Shown here: piece by piece, positions 1-11,284 of the stretch | Position numbering within the stretch: position 1 is the stretch's first letter | Layout of the letters: the number at the start of each line of letters is the position of its first letter | Assembly (NCBI GenBank): GCA_025558075.1 | Contig: JAHLKF010000013.1 | Coordinates: 372,001-436,000 of the forward strand | Direction: 5' to 3' | Length of the DNA stretch: 64,000 nucleotides | Origin: Gaertneriomyces semiglobifer | Lineage: Eukaryota > Chytridiomycota > Chytridiomycetes > Spizellomycetales > Spizellomycetaceae | Translations under genes and position numbers: made by a program | The notes under the pieces: generated by a model | Databases searched by the model: none | What the model saw: the letters and a program-made list of their open reading frames with translations, nothing else | Told to the model about the DNA's origin: nothing

Positions 1-148
1 TGTCTTCGGTGTACAGTTGGAAGGTGTTCAGGCCAAGTAAGGCGCATGTACGTAGTAAGAACAAGACAGCCTCCGTCGTTAGTGTGGCGCTTCGACTATT
101 ATCTGTCATTGCCCTAAAATGACGCTTAGGCTCAGGCACACAGCACCT

Positions 149-956
149 CTAGCAGAATGGCACTAACCCGAGACTCTCAAATTGTGCAGTTTCATCCCAA
201 GTCATCATGGCAGATAGATCTTCAACGTCCTCTATGTCAAACAATACACCTAACATCCTGCCAACCGCTCTGAATGCTGAACAAAAGTCAGTAGGCGGAG
301 AAAGAAAAGTCCCTGAAGTGCTGCTGTCTCGTACCTTCCGTCTGCCTTCGATATGAGACATGGACCGCATACTTTTCATCAGATGGTACATCTCTCAAGC
401 TGTAGTGTGAAGGTCGCACACTGACAGATCGTTCCGGTAATTGTTCATCGTAATGAAACTTGACAGCAATCCGTTCCATGTTCTCCTCGTCCAGCATCAT
501 CATTGATTCGATCGTTCTGAAATTCTTGTGAAGGCAGTGTCTGGCAATCTCCTGCAGCCCAGCTACAAGATCTTGTGGACACTCCTCCACAACAAGCAGG
601 AGTGGAAGTAGACTTCGTTGTCCTGTACCGTTGAGCCCCAGGCTGTCTGCGGCTTTGTCGCTGTCCATCCGGTCCAAAGCATCGGTCGACATGTTGGTTA
701 TCTGCTCAAAGTTAAGTGATGGTACCACCACCTCTGGAGTGTGACCGCAGTGCTCACTGCCCACAACAGTTCCGGTCGTGAGAAGAGGGTTGCTTAACGC
801 ATGCGCATCAGAGGCGAGCTCAAGCTCTGTAGGCATGCTATCAGGTTCGTCCAGTTGGGCACTTGGGATGCTAATGGACATTCTGTCGGATGATTCTTCA
901 CGTTCCTTTGGCCGCTCCGGAAACAAAAGTGAGTTGATGGTCGGTTGATCCACCAT
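149..956 (-). CDS. Unrecognised protein, two exons, 249 aa
   Basis: I do not recognise this protein. Exon 1 is 956-335 and exon 2 is 276-149; the intron 334-277 starts GTACGA, has CTACTGAC as branch site and ends TTCAG. Splicing joins ...RRQTE to AFRAVGRML in frame and ends at a TAG. The ATG at 956 is the first after an in-frame stop at 981-983. The N-terminal half is acidic, polar and probably disordered. The C-terminal half (about residues 110-249) is a mix of acidic helices and looks folded, with no Cys or His cluster, membrane segment or signal peptide. Readable frame on both sides of a consensus intron supports a real gene, but the function is unknown. A role cannot be inferred from the neighbours. 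Confidence 0.6.
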
Positions 957-1469
957 TGACGTGATACGGCGTTTTCGATTTCAACGGCTGAAGTTCGCTG
1001 CGTAATGTTTCTGCTCGCTAATGTGGCGCCAAACCAGTGCAGCGGGGGATGCTTGTGGTGCGGAGCTTTTATGAAGAGATTCCACGTCGTAGTTTGCTGC
1101 AGTGGCTGGCACGCTGAAGTGTGGAGATGAGTGGAGGATCATCGGCTGTGCACAACCGCGGTAACACACGTGTAAAGAATCAACGAGGCGCTTTGTAGAA
1201 CTGCAGCGAAACGTTCTACTTTGGCAGCGGAGTAGATCTACGCTGTCGGGAGCCACTGTAAAAGAGATGCGGCCATTGGCCTATCTGATGTGTGATGCAC
1301 TGACACCATACTGCGGTAGAACGGATGCTATACTGCTAAAGAAGGTTTGGAACTGCGCCACTTCAGGTCGTCATAAAAATGGCAGCACGACGAATATTAA
1401 ATTCATAACCAAGAGCTAACGGTGCTCGCCGCATTCGTCAAGTGAAGGAGCGGTTACGTAAAGTACTGG

Positions 1470-2030
1470 TCATGGTTCTCTGAGATCCTCAAAACCCACA
1501 AGCCCATCAAACAGGCCGTTCTTCCATGCCCAAGGGTAGTCTTCCGAAATGTCAGGCGGTCGTTTCGTGGACAAGTAAGACTAAGGAAGATGCAGGTGAG
1601 CCATTTGCCTTCGATATTCTCCAACGAACAGCAGTTCTCGCGCGCAGCAGGAACCCGATTTCCAATTTTTTATTGTTACACCAGGTAACCAGCTTCGGAT
1701 TGTGCCTTCCTCAAAGCCAGCAAGATTTTGCCACATCTTCCATAGCAATGTCGGTAGGCCGTGTGATTGCTCTCGATTGCATTTGAGCTGACGGTTGGAT
1801 TCGTCAAACGTATCTCATATGTTGCAACTAACGTCGTTCATATCGGCTATGAGGTTCATCGCGCCTAGACGTACGCACTGAGCTATGTGACAAGATCATC
1901 AGGCGCTTGCTAGTCCGTTGAGAGGGTCAGGATATCGAGTGATGTGCTTGACGCAATATCCTAGAGAAACTGTGGCAATTCCGCTGACGCTTTCACCGCC
2001 CCAGCAGGTCCCATCGGCTGTATTGAGCAT
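1470..2030 (-). CDS. Unassigned coding fragments, structure unresolved
   Basis: Three open segments on the minus strand look protein-like but do not assemble into a clean model. Segment 2030-1899 starts with ATG and contains TCWGGESVSG and LGYCVKHITRYPDP before a TGA. Segment 1736-1690 starts with ATG (MWQNLAGFEEGTIRSWLPG). Segment 1580-1470 follows a good acceptor (CCTTAG) and encodes PPDISEDYPWAWKNGLFDG and GFEDLREP before a TGA. The last two would join in frame if GTAACA at about 1690 is a donor. I do not recognise the family. It may be a short spliced gene whose middle I cannot read, or a decaying copy. The rest of 957-2259 shows no gene I can support. Confidence 0.3.
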
Positions 2031-2259
2031 GCTAATGCAAACGCATGTAGCCACGAAATATTAAGAAGGTGCAGTCGTTGCTGACCGACCTACGATAGTT
2101 CTTCTGGTTTTGATACGAGAACAATCGCTTTCGCACTGCATATCCAGCAATGCTCTGCCAGTGACTGTGCCACTTACGCGATCCGACGCTTCAATAATCT
2201 TCGAATTCCAGCGCGTTTTGTCGTTTTGTCGCTTCTTTGCGCAAACGCAACGAACCACA

Positions 2260-3425
2260 ATGCGCAGAAATGAGCATCTTGACCATATACAGACCCTCCG
2301 AACAGAAGCCCGGAGACTATTGAAGGGATTACAAAAAGCGCGTAGAGATCCAGGAGGTGACGATGGCACCGCGCCAGTCGTGGATTTTGAGCTGCCGTTA
2401 CCAAACATCACCATCCGTTCACGTCCGCATACTGCCACTCATCGCCCCTATTCGCCTACCAAGAGCGTGAGAAGCGATACCCGTCGTATACGTGAGAGTC
2501 CCGGTAAATCCAGCCGCGCAGCTTCTAGTCCTCGGAAAAGAAGTCCTACTCGACGTTCATGGATACCACCCGGCATAGAACTTGGGCCAAGCACACCCGA
2601 TGAACATCCGCAGCCAACTGTGAGGGCTAGGTTACGCGATGAGTACGAAAAACATGAGCGAGCTGCGAGAGATGCCCTGTCTCATGATAATCAGTGGTAC
2701 GAAGATCTACAGGACTTTCGCAGTTTGTATAAGAATGCTTTTATGCACGACTCATATCCGTATGTAATTGTAATTCATATTTACCATACCATGCATGATT
2801 TCTCAAGTTTGTTTTGAGGCAGCATTGTGAGCGTAGTGGGACGAAAGCAGCGGGAAGAGTCACCTGACCTCCCGCCAGCTCTGTCCCGGCAAGACCGTGA
2901 GACGTATTATTGTCCGTAAGCTATGGAATGGCAGCTCATGCAGGCATATTGAGTAACATTATCTGTTGACAGACAGTGGAAGCTTTCGCGTTAACAAACG
3001 CTTACAGTTGGAGAAAGTGGAAACTGTGCTCGTGAACACAGGCCTTCCTGGCGCTGACACTGACTCACCTGTAAAGTGAGCACCCGGAAAGTGTTTGTCA
3101 CGACAGCGTACTTTGGACTGACCCTACTGGTAGAGTTAGCATTCCCAAAGCGGTTCAGTCAAGCCAGCCGTTAACCTACAGTTCGCATCGGCGATCATCG
3201 TTCGACCCACAGGGATCTTTCAATATTGGTGACGTGAGTGCGATCGTGTTACTTTTCTCATCTCATACAGTGATTGATTTCATATTGGTATAATATAGCA
3301 TCTATTAGCAGGCGCAGATTTATATCTCTCCGGGTTGCGTGATCAGAAGACCATCCCGCCATCGACATCTTCCAGCATGTCATTACGTCGAGCGTGTGGG
3401 ATCCCCATACGCTCACTTTCCCTAG
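2260..3425 (+). CDS. MIIP-like protein, five exons, 299 aa
   Basis: This resembles animal migration and invasion-inhibitory protein (MIIP). Exons: 2260-2759, 2823-2915, 2977-3075, 3134-3233 and 3318-3425; phases agree and give 900 coding bases. The order of conserved pieces matches MIIP as I recall it: an N-terminal Leu/Arg helix (LRTEARRLLKGLQKA), a basic Ser/Pro linker leading to RRSW (about residue 97), a WYEDLQDFRSLYKNAF segment (MIIP has a similar FF.L.EFR..NKEEC), then FRVNKRL (MIIP YRVNRRL), VKVSIP (MIIP VRVSIP), SSHRRSSFD (MIIP IHRRKSFD) and a short tail. The ATG at 2260 is preferred because the upstream frame opens only with TTG. The last exon boundary is the least certain. Human MIIP binds IGFBP2 and HDAC6; the role in a fungus is unknown. 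The stop codon ends six bases from the stop of NPHP4 on the other strand. Confidence 0.72.
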
Positions 3426-3431
3426 AGCGCT

Positions 3432-6400
3432 TTAACACGTATACCTCACTCTGATACATAAACACTCTTCAGTTCTATCCTGCTCGTCATTCAAAAATAT
3501 CAGAATATCGGCAATATCTTCTCTAGTGTGTGGGAGGAACCGAATGTGAATGTAGTCGGTGGACCCTCCTTCCAAGTTCAATGCAGACGACTTGAACTCT
3601 ATCAAATCCGTACAGTTGGTAGCGAGCCGGAAGAGTTTGCGCGACGGGTACGGATTGGTGTATGATATGCGCTGCGAAGATATTGCGATTAATTTAGACG
3701 GTGACGGTGTTAGTATCGCGTGCGCATGCGTACCTTGTTCAGTGATTTCCCTCTGGGCACAGTGATTTCAAATGCTTTGGTGACGGTCGGTAAGGTACAA
3801 TGTGGAACAATGTACCAACTGCTGACGGGGTACCGTTGGTCCACGTCTGAAGATGCATTCGAGTGTGAGACGGCGGCGACCATAAAGCACTGAAGTGACT
3901 CGTATGCACTTACCAACGACATTCAGCACAATCGACTTATTTGTTCCGCCCCGCGGTCTGAGGAAAAGCGGAATTTCGTTGAGGGCATTGGCAGTCAAAG
4001 TAAAGGATGCGTTGCGCATTATCTGAAGGCGCCAAGCATCAACACCGAATTGTTTACAAATTCAAGCAGCATGAAACAACTCACTAGTAGCTCATTTGGC
4101 CTGTTGACATAGCATTGTACGCTACGTGAGAACGTCGAGCCTTTCAGAATCAAGGATGCTGCATTCGTTTGCCCCAGCACGCAGTTGATGTCCAGCCTAC
4201 CCATCAGCGGGTTAACATAGGTCTCTCACGAGCAACAAGGAAGAGACACTCATACCTGTTGAGGGAATGGATAGTACATCGCCAAATTTCCAGTAGGGAT
4301 GTATGATATGGATCGTCATACACCAAGAAGTAAATAGCTCGTGTTTCCGGTGCAGGATTGCAGCGGTACTTGAATACGAGCTCTTTGACATTGCTGTTCT
4401 GTTTTGAGACATATGAGAGTGTGAAAATGTCACATGTTGACTCGCAAATACCAACCGTTACGTCGCCGACGGAGCAGATAACCTCTGGGGTGTTACATCT
4501 AACATATTTCTTTCCGGGATTCTCCGTTTCATACTGCGTTGTCAACTTTTTGCCAGCATGTTCGGATTCTCTTAATTTGCCCGCATTGGGAAGGAAAAAC
4601 CTCACTGAATGTCGTAACTGTTCATTCTCGGGGGCAAACAGTCTCAGGCTGCGATCAACATAGTAGGGAGTAGGAACCACTACTACGTCCAGTAACGATA
4701 CGGCGATTTTTCGCGGATTCATAAACGAAACCGTGATTGTCCTTCCTACCACTCCTTCTTCATCCGTCTCCCACCCAACACGTCCTCTGGCGTTGTTGCC
4801 ACCGTCCTGCAGCCACATTCGTGGTTCACCCCCTCCTCTTACTCCACTCAGAAATGTTTGAAAAACAAAGGGAACAGCGACGGTTTCGTTTGCATCCAAA
4901 TAAATTTTTGCCTCTCCCTTTCCGAGCAGCTCGACGAATTTTGATTCTACATGTGCCGGGATATCATAAACTCGCCGAAGATATGTCCATTCTTTCGGTG
5001 ACGTGACTAAGCGTAACTCGTCATCTGACCAATGAATCAGGAAAGTAGACGGCACAGCATAAGGATTACGAAAGAGGTGTTCGAAAAAGAAACATTGTCC
5101 GAAGGACGCGTGGACAGTGTGCGTTGTTGTGAGCGAATTTGTCAATGCTTTCCGTATTGTCGCCGGTCGGCGTCGTTCTCGGAAAACGGAAATGGTTTGT
5201 AGGTCACGCTGCCGGTCTCTTCTGTCCATTTGATATGCAAATTGCTCATATGAATGTGAGTCAATGTTTGAGGCGCCGGAGGACAACCCGGCCGTCTGTC
5301 TAGCCTCTTTGACTCTTTCCAGTTTCCTCTGCGTGTCATGCAAATGCTTTAGTTCGCCATCCCGTCCCTCGCGCGCCTGTTGTAAACTCAAGCGTTCCTC
5401 ATGAGCAGCTTTTAAAAGTGCTTGTAGTTCAGAGTCCACATCCGGCAACTTGAAAACGAGAGGATGAGATGTCTGAACAATACCCGCGTGCGAATACGTC
5501 ACATTACCTTGAAAGGATTGAATACGGTCTCTTCCGTGTATCCCTTCTGCATCCACCTTGCCGGAAAGAGAACTTTTTCGGCTCGGTACGGATTACGGAT
5601 ATTGTTTACCCGCAGTGCCAGCCCGGGTTGGTTCTTATGTATCGTTCTAGAGATGTTGCTAAGGCGCAGATGGAGTTGACCGACTACCAATCCTGGTACT
5701 GGCGGCTCAACAGGCGCGGCGAGCTCCGGTACGTCCAATGTTATGTTGTTCATCTGTCCCAACATGACGCCGATTAGAATGCATCTCTCTCTCTCGGACC
5801 CTGTGACTGAGACACGATTGTACCTGATAATCGACCACGTCAACATCAACGTCCATCGCAACAGCCTTCAGTCCTTGCCTCAACACATCCTTCAGCTTAA
5901 CGTTCGCCGTCCCAATGTGTAACAATGAGTCGCCATCCCATACGTCGATTGTAAGTTCCTTCTCGGCCATATAGTACGCAAATGCGGACTGGTTCTCGCG
6001 GTAGACGCCAATTGCCAAAGGCTGATCCAGCACGGGGTCCGTGAAATGCGACAATGTCAAACCCGGCGGCTTGTCAACTGAGGATGGCGAATTAGCAACT
6101 GCACCTGTGAGAAAATCTTTGCAACAACGTACGACGTGGGCGCCGGTCCTGTCCTAAACGATAGAAAATAGCCGGCCACAGGAGGGTCTCCGTCTTTTCG
6201 GCCCCATTTCCAGAGTCATCAACATCCATTACACTATCCTTATCAATGGATCCTCGTCGCTTTCGAACTTCCTCGGAGGCGGAAGGATGCTGATGACTTG
6301 ATTGGTTGGGCAGTGGACCGGTGTGAACAGCCACTAAATCAGTAGTTAAAACAGGAAAATTGTAGAACTGGTAGGTGAAGAAGATCGCCTTTGGCGGTGG

Positions 6401-8440
6401 GCGGTCTAAGGAATAAGATGAGCTTCTCGTGTAAGGTATATTTACAAGACAATGGCATACCCGCGCCATCAAAGGTGGCACCGAGGAAACCGATAGTTAC
6501 ATCGTTTCCACGCAAATCCCTTGATTCGAGCTCTAAATCAGCCTTCCATACTCCTCGCATTGGAGGCGCCGGTACTTTATGCCCGTCCTCATCTAGTACC
6601 GGCATATATCCAGCATCGTACAGTCGCGCTTTCTCTATACGTGATAACGCAGAGCGTGGACGGTCTGGGGCAGTCGGCGAGTAATAGGAGGTTATGTGTA
6701 GTTGCTTTGAGGAAGGAGCGGTTGCTGGGTCCAACAGCGAATGGTTATGCGCGAGTTGATCTGATTGCACGTGGTAGTAAGGCGCATTGTCATGAGGTGC
6801 CTCATTGTCAGACTCCAATGGAGAGGTGACGGCATCGACAAGGCGTTTGGTGGAAGCTTGCTGGGCGACCGGCGAAATTGGTTGCACGCTCTGAGTCGCA
6901 ATCGCGGACTGCACCTTTGTTGATTGGGTCGATTCCTGTACTTTCTCAATTCCATTCAACGTAAACAACACCGTCGGTTTGTTACCAACTTCCATATCTT
7001 CATCATCTTCAGAATCATCATGCTCATCCATCAACGGTCGATACATTGGCTTTCCAAACGGATTCGGACCAAGTTCATTGAACATGGTCAGATATTGCTC
7101 AGTGCCATCAGGCGCATCTGGTATCCATGCGACCCATCCTATCCAAACATCCACTATCTCTCCTTCATCCCTTTCTTCGCGGCCACGACTTCTGCTACGG
7201 GAGCGTAACCGTTGCACCCATCCTTCTTTCTGCGGCTGGCCACGCCGGACAATTTGACACCTGTACTCGACCCCTATACATAATGCTGCACCTCCAATGG
7301 CTTTTAAATCCAATCGTCCGTTGAAAGTCAATCCAGCCTCATCTGGCTCAAGGGTGAGAATGGTTTGATTGATAAACGTATGAGTGTTGTGGAAACCAAT
7401 GTGCAATCTACGTTCCAAAATCTGTGGGATTGAAGTAAGGGGTGCATTATGAGCAGACAAGGATGTGATGAGAGAGTCTTCAAAGACGCGACGAGGATGG
7501 GGCAGTTTGACGCTGATCTACAACTACCATTAAAACGGCATTTACGAGGAGAGAAGTAGAAGCCATACGCACCTTAGACACTACCGCTGGTAGCAATTGC
7601 GGCCGTTTCTTCTTTGTTTTTCCTGGTATATGGGCGACGAAGACGTTTTCAGGCCACAGAAAGCAGAACGGTCTTATGTCCGGGCGAGGAAAGAAGCGAT
7701 ATGAGATGCTGGCGCCAGGAATGGTTGTCAATGCTGCCATTTGCTGAGGATTCTTGATAAACGCAAGTATTCGAGGGGAGCCGGCGTAGATGGGAACACT
7801 GTGGAGCAGACCAATATTTGATATGAGAGGTGAAGAATTAGCGTAAATGGTCGCCTTACCTGTGAAAATCATATTCAGCCGTCTCTGATGTGTCATTCCA
7901 TGCACTAGCAAAGCTCAGCCCGTTCCTTCCCGGATCGAAAAGATGTAGGAATGCCCAACCGGCCGTAACATACTCGTGTTCGTCAGGCGTCCCCACTGAG
8001 TGCCTCAGTTAATGTCCGCGTGTAAGACTTTTCGAAAATAAATACCTCTACCTTGGAAGCAAACTTCAATAACAGCGCCGACGGCCGAAGACGAAGCTCT
8101 GGAATGTACGTATAATGTCTCCATTACTAATGTTAGGATCCACGGCAATTGTGACGACCAGCCAGTAGGAGCATACCGCATCGTCAGAACCCTTCCATGT
8201 CTTTCCGAACCATCCGGCACCTTCGCCTGAGCTATCTCCCCATGCATAAAAAGTGCATCTGGCGGCTCTGCCGTTTACTACCACGCCAGGGCGAGGAGCT
8301 GTGTTCTTCAACGCATCGACGCGAATCGTCAAGTTGTATGGGTAGTATTCCCCTGGCTTGGCAACTTCTACATGGGAAGGCGTCGGAATCACCGATGCAT
8401 TCTCCACAAATGGTGCAAACCAAGATTTAGCGGATTGCAT
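3432..8440 (-). CDS. NPHP4: Nephrocystin-4 (ciliary transition zone), 13 exons, 1440 aa
   Basis: NPHP4 is a scaffold of the ciliary transition zone, acting with NPHP1 and RPGRIP1L. Exons in coding order: 8440-8177, 8118-8052, 7995-7860, 7798-7573, 7517-6461, 6405-6160, 6104-5824, 5786-5508, 5448-4256, 4196-4085, 4022-3914, 3846-3734 and 3671-3432. They total 4323 bases in one frame; human NPHP4 is 1426 aa. Diagnostic matches along the whole length include ILERRLHIGFHN, FFTYQFYNFP, LTIDVWDGDSLL, LRQGLKAV, DVDSELQALL, VRCNTPEVIC, LDINCVLGQ, KAFEITVPRG and SYTNPYPSRK. The start at 8440 fits the family N-terminus and has ACC before ATG; an upstream in-frame ATG at 8512 is possible. The intron 5823-5787 would be only 37 bases, so that junction is uncertain. 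The intron 6159-6105 uses a weak GTTTAG donor. The presence of this gene implies a flagellum. Confidence 0.93.
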
Positions 8441-9238
8441 GGTGGGTTTCCCTCGCGTAGCTGAGAAGACTGAAATTGACGCGTGCTGGTTGATCGCCTC
8501 TGCGCGCACCATCCTTTGTTTGTGGCACTTTGTGGCGTTAGAGTTACTCTATCTATAAGCATGGCTGTGTCAGCATCGGCCCTCGGGTCACGTGGAATCT
8601 TATCTGCGGATCTGTTTTGGGCGAAGCAGCGTCTCCGAAATTGGAACATCCTCCGCGCGCGTCTCTGCTGCCGACACCAATCGGAATGAGTCTGTCGACT
8701 TATTGTGGCTGTGCCATCTGCTTACGGCGGCCAATTGGAAATGGGCAGTCCGATTTGTGAGGACCTCACCGGCCATCGGAATGTCACACTTTTTGGCAGA
8801 AATGTTCCTTTTCAAGTAAACACGTACGCACACACACACACAGCATATTACATATACACATCAGCAGATAGGACATAGGCATATTAGTGCGTAGGCTTAG
8901 GCTTAGAAGAAAGAAGGAAGAGATTATTTTGCGCGCATTCCCGGCGGAAGCGGGTTCCCTCTGGCAAGAAGCACACAGTATTATATAGCTACTGCGTTAT
9001 TTGCGACACACGTCTTTGATCGAACAAACCCACCCGGAAGACGGCATCTACCACCAACGCGGATCAAGCAAAAAGTGCTCGGTTCCTAATACGTTGAAGA
9101 GCCACACTTGTATAAATGCACTTTGCCTGTTGTCGGTCCCTCGACTTGCTCACACCATCGTCTACATCTCATCACATTGACAGCCTTGCTACCAAGGCTT
9201 TGACATCCGCCGTTCAACTCTCTTGTCGCAGACACATC
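8441..9238. other. Region between NPHP4 and phytochelatin synthase
   Basis: I see no gene in about 800 bases. It holds the divergent promoters of NPHP4 and the phytochelatin synthase gene, a CA microsatellite at 8828-8843, and a TATAAAT box at about 9112-9118. That box overlaps the first in-frame ATG (9116) of the synthase frame, which argues against using that ATG as the start. Confidence 0.5.
8828..8843. repeat. CA dinucleotide microsatellite
   Basis: A short run of CA repeats directly upstream of the NPHP4 5' end. No function is implied. Confidence 0.8.
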
Positions 9239-10801
9239 ATGATCCCCAGAGCCATAACACCCCTCCGCGCGTGCGTCAAGCTCGTCTCGCAGTCATCACC
9301 GCGGTCAATTTGCATCTGCCTTCCTCTACACCGTGTTGTCTGCACGTCGACATGTAATCGTACCCACTCGTCAACTCCGTCGTTAAAAGCGTCCCTCACA
9401 TCCCTTCCCGGCGCCACAACAATGTCGCCAGAACTCCCTTTCGCACATCCGCAACCGTTCATATCACCACCACCGCTGCCGCCGACGATTGTACCCGAGA
9501 AAAAACCAGAAGACAAACCAGATGATATCTTGGCCAAAACATTCTACCGGCGAGAATTACCATCCAGTCTTCATTCCTTCACTTCTCCAGCCGGGCGGAC
9601 ACTCTTCAGAGAGTCTTTGGAAGCTGGTTTTGCGGAAATATACTTCAGCTTGAGCGGAAACTTCACCATGCAGAGCGAGCCGGCATTTTGCGGACTGGGA
9701 TCTTTGGCAATGGTGTTGAACGCTTTGGCTGTGGATCCTGGGAAGCGATGGAAAGGTGTATGGAGATGGTACTCTGACGACATGTTAGAGTGCTGTGCGC
9801 CACTGTCTCAAATCAAGGAGAAGGGCATGACATTTCGGGAGTTGGCGTGTTTAGCGAGATGCAATGGGTTACGTGTCGTGGCCAAGCGTGCGGACCAGAT
9901 TACGTACGAAGAGTTCATTGATGATTTGAAGAAAGTAACCTCAAGTCAGGATATGCACATAGTTGTGTCCTTCTCGCGGAAGACGCTGAATCAGACGGGT
10001 GATGGACACTTCAGTCCCATTGGGGCGTATCACCCCGGCAAGAATCAGGCGCTTGTCCTCGATACAGCGCGCTTCAAATACCCATCCTACTTTTGCGATG
10101 CCAAAATGCTGTATGAAGCGATGAAGCCTCTGGATAAGGAGACTGGTCTTCCACGAGGATATTTCATACTCACCAAAGGAGAGACGAAACCGATTGCGTT
10201 GTGCAAGTTGAACGGGGAAAACTACAACTGGCCATCGCTGACAAAGTTGTTTTGTAACGATCTGCCGCAAGCATTCAAGCTCATGCAAGATCAAATTACC
10301 CTTCCCGACATCGTACGCCACGTTATCCTCGCTCTTCCGCAAGAATATAACTTTCTCATTTCACTTCAAGAACCTGGTGTTGACCTTGCGGGTCCAGCCG
10401 GAGAAATCGAGACCAACCATGAACATGAAATTCAACGACTTTTGGCCGAGGCCATGGACAATCCAATGTTCGCGAATGTCAAGCAAGCCATGGAGGCGTC
10501 TCCGCAACTGCAATCCATGTTCCGCTCATCAACGTCTGCGGACGGACCGATATCAGATGGGACGATCGCGCTAGCCACCATCTTCATGCTATCAGCACCT
10601 CGCGAAATCTTTGTCACCCTTCCCGACGATCTACGCAAGGAGATTGGCCGTGCGCGAGATCGTCATCATATGGGCAAACGTCTCGCGGATGAGGTTGGTC
10701 GCATCAGTGAACAAATTGAGCTGATGTTGAACACATACTGTTCGTGCGGCAAACGCCATGCAGCGTGCCGCAACATTGTGCCAAAGTTGGGCAAGCTGTA
10801 A
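9239..10801 (+). CDS. Phytochelatin synthase, intronless, 520 aa
   Basis: A glutathione gamma-glutamylcysteinyltransferase of the papain-like clan. It joins gamma-Glu-Cys units from glutathione into metal-binding phytochelatins, so it serves Cd, Zn or As tolerance. The catalytic domain (about residues 95-310) carries SEPAFCGLGSL, CCAPLSQIKEKG, GDGHFSPIGAYH and LDTARFKYP. Catalytic Cys151, His257 and Asp275 are spaced 106 and 18 residues apart, the same as C56/H162/D180 in Arabidopsis PCS1. The C-terminal half is divergent and ends in a small Cys cluster (CSCGKRHAAC), as expected for a metal-sensing tail. The start is uncertain. ATG 9116 lies within a TATAAAT box, so I take 9239, which gives a basic, Ser/Cys-rich N-terminus that could be an organelle signal. 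ATG 9422 would remove it. No intron is seen, unlike most neighbours. Confidence 0.92.
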   Translation: MIPRAITPLRACVKLVSQSSPRSICICLPLHRVVCTSTCNRTHSSTPSLKASLTSLPGATTMSPELPFAHPQPFISPPPLPPTIVPEKKPEDKPDDILAKTFYRRELPSSLHSFTSPAGRTLFRESLEAGFAEIYFSLSGNFTMQSEPAFCGLGSLAMVLNALAVDPGKRWKGVWRWYSDDMLECCAPLSQIKEKGMTFRELACLARCNGLRVVAKRADQITYEEFIDDLKKVTSSQDMHIVVSFSRKTLNQTGDGHFSPIGAYHPGKNQALVLDTARFKYPSYFCDAKMLYEAMKPLDKETGLPRGYFILTKGETKPIALCKLNGENYNWPSLTKLFCNDLPQAFKLMQDQITLPDIVRHVILALPQEYNFLISLQEPGVDLAGPAGEIETNHEHEIQRLLAEAMDNPMFANVKQAMEASPQLQSMFRSSTSADGPISDGTIALATIFMLSAPREIFVTLPDDLRKEIGRARDRHHMGKRLADEVGRISEQIELMLNTYCSCGKRHAACRNIVPKLGKL

Positions 10802-11284
10802 GGCCTTGATGGAGAAAGCGCTCCTTAAACTTATTTTCAAACTCTCGCCAATGCGTGAGGCTTTCTTAGACATATTTGACTTGTATCCTAGTGTGTATAT
10901 ATTGGTAAAGGTTTTGATAATATAAATATGACATGATACTCCACATTCAGAATGGGCATCTTGGCCGACCTTCACTGTGATGAGAAAAAGGTTTCAGACG
11001 CCGCTATCAAGAAAACCTCGATTTGTAGATGCACGGTTTTTAAGGTCCAGCCACGCGTCTGTTCTAAATTATTAGCCTGGCGTTTTAATTTCTTCCAGAT
11101 CCAACCATCTCGCGCCCACGGCTGAAGATTGCGCGGGCAAGCAACGAAGTCTGAGTAAATGAGGGTACCTACTACCCAGGCCATGTCTCCGCCCAACGGG
11201 GGAGCGAGAACTATATAAGCATGCCCTACTCGCCATGCCTCTCTCTCCTGCATCTTTCACCGTCTCGCATCTGAACCACCAACC
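10802..11284. other. Intergenic region, no gene seen
   Basis: No coding region can be supported here. It contains the 3' end of the phytochelatin synthase gene and the promoter of the following secreted-protein gene. Confidence 0.6.
11212..11219 (+). promoter_or_regulatory. TATA box of secreted-protein gene
   Basis: TATATAAG lies 73 bases before the ATG at 11285, a typical distance for fungal TATA promoters. It suggests a regulated or strongly expressed gene. Confidence 0.7.

Noticed and set aside
1526..1786. Plus-strand open frame of 86 codons
   Set aside because: The minus strand over the same bases has more protein-like content and splice signals; the plus frame has no motif.
3559..3765. 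Plus-strand open frame of 68 codons
   Set aside because: It lies opposite the last coding exons of NPHP4, whose protein match is strong; the frame is a shadow.
10972..11260. Minus-strand open frames upstream of the secreted-protein gene
   Set aside because: They cover the TATA promoter of that gene and have no protein-like pattern or splice partners.
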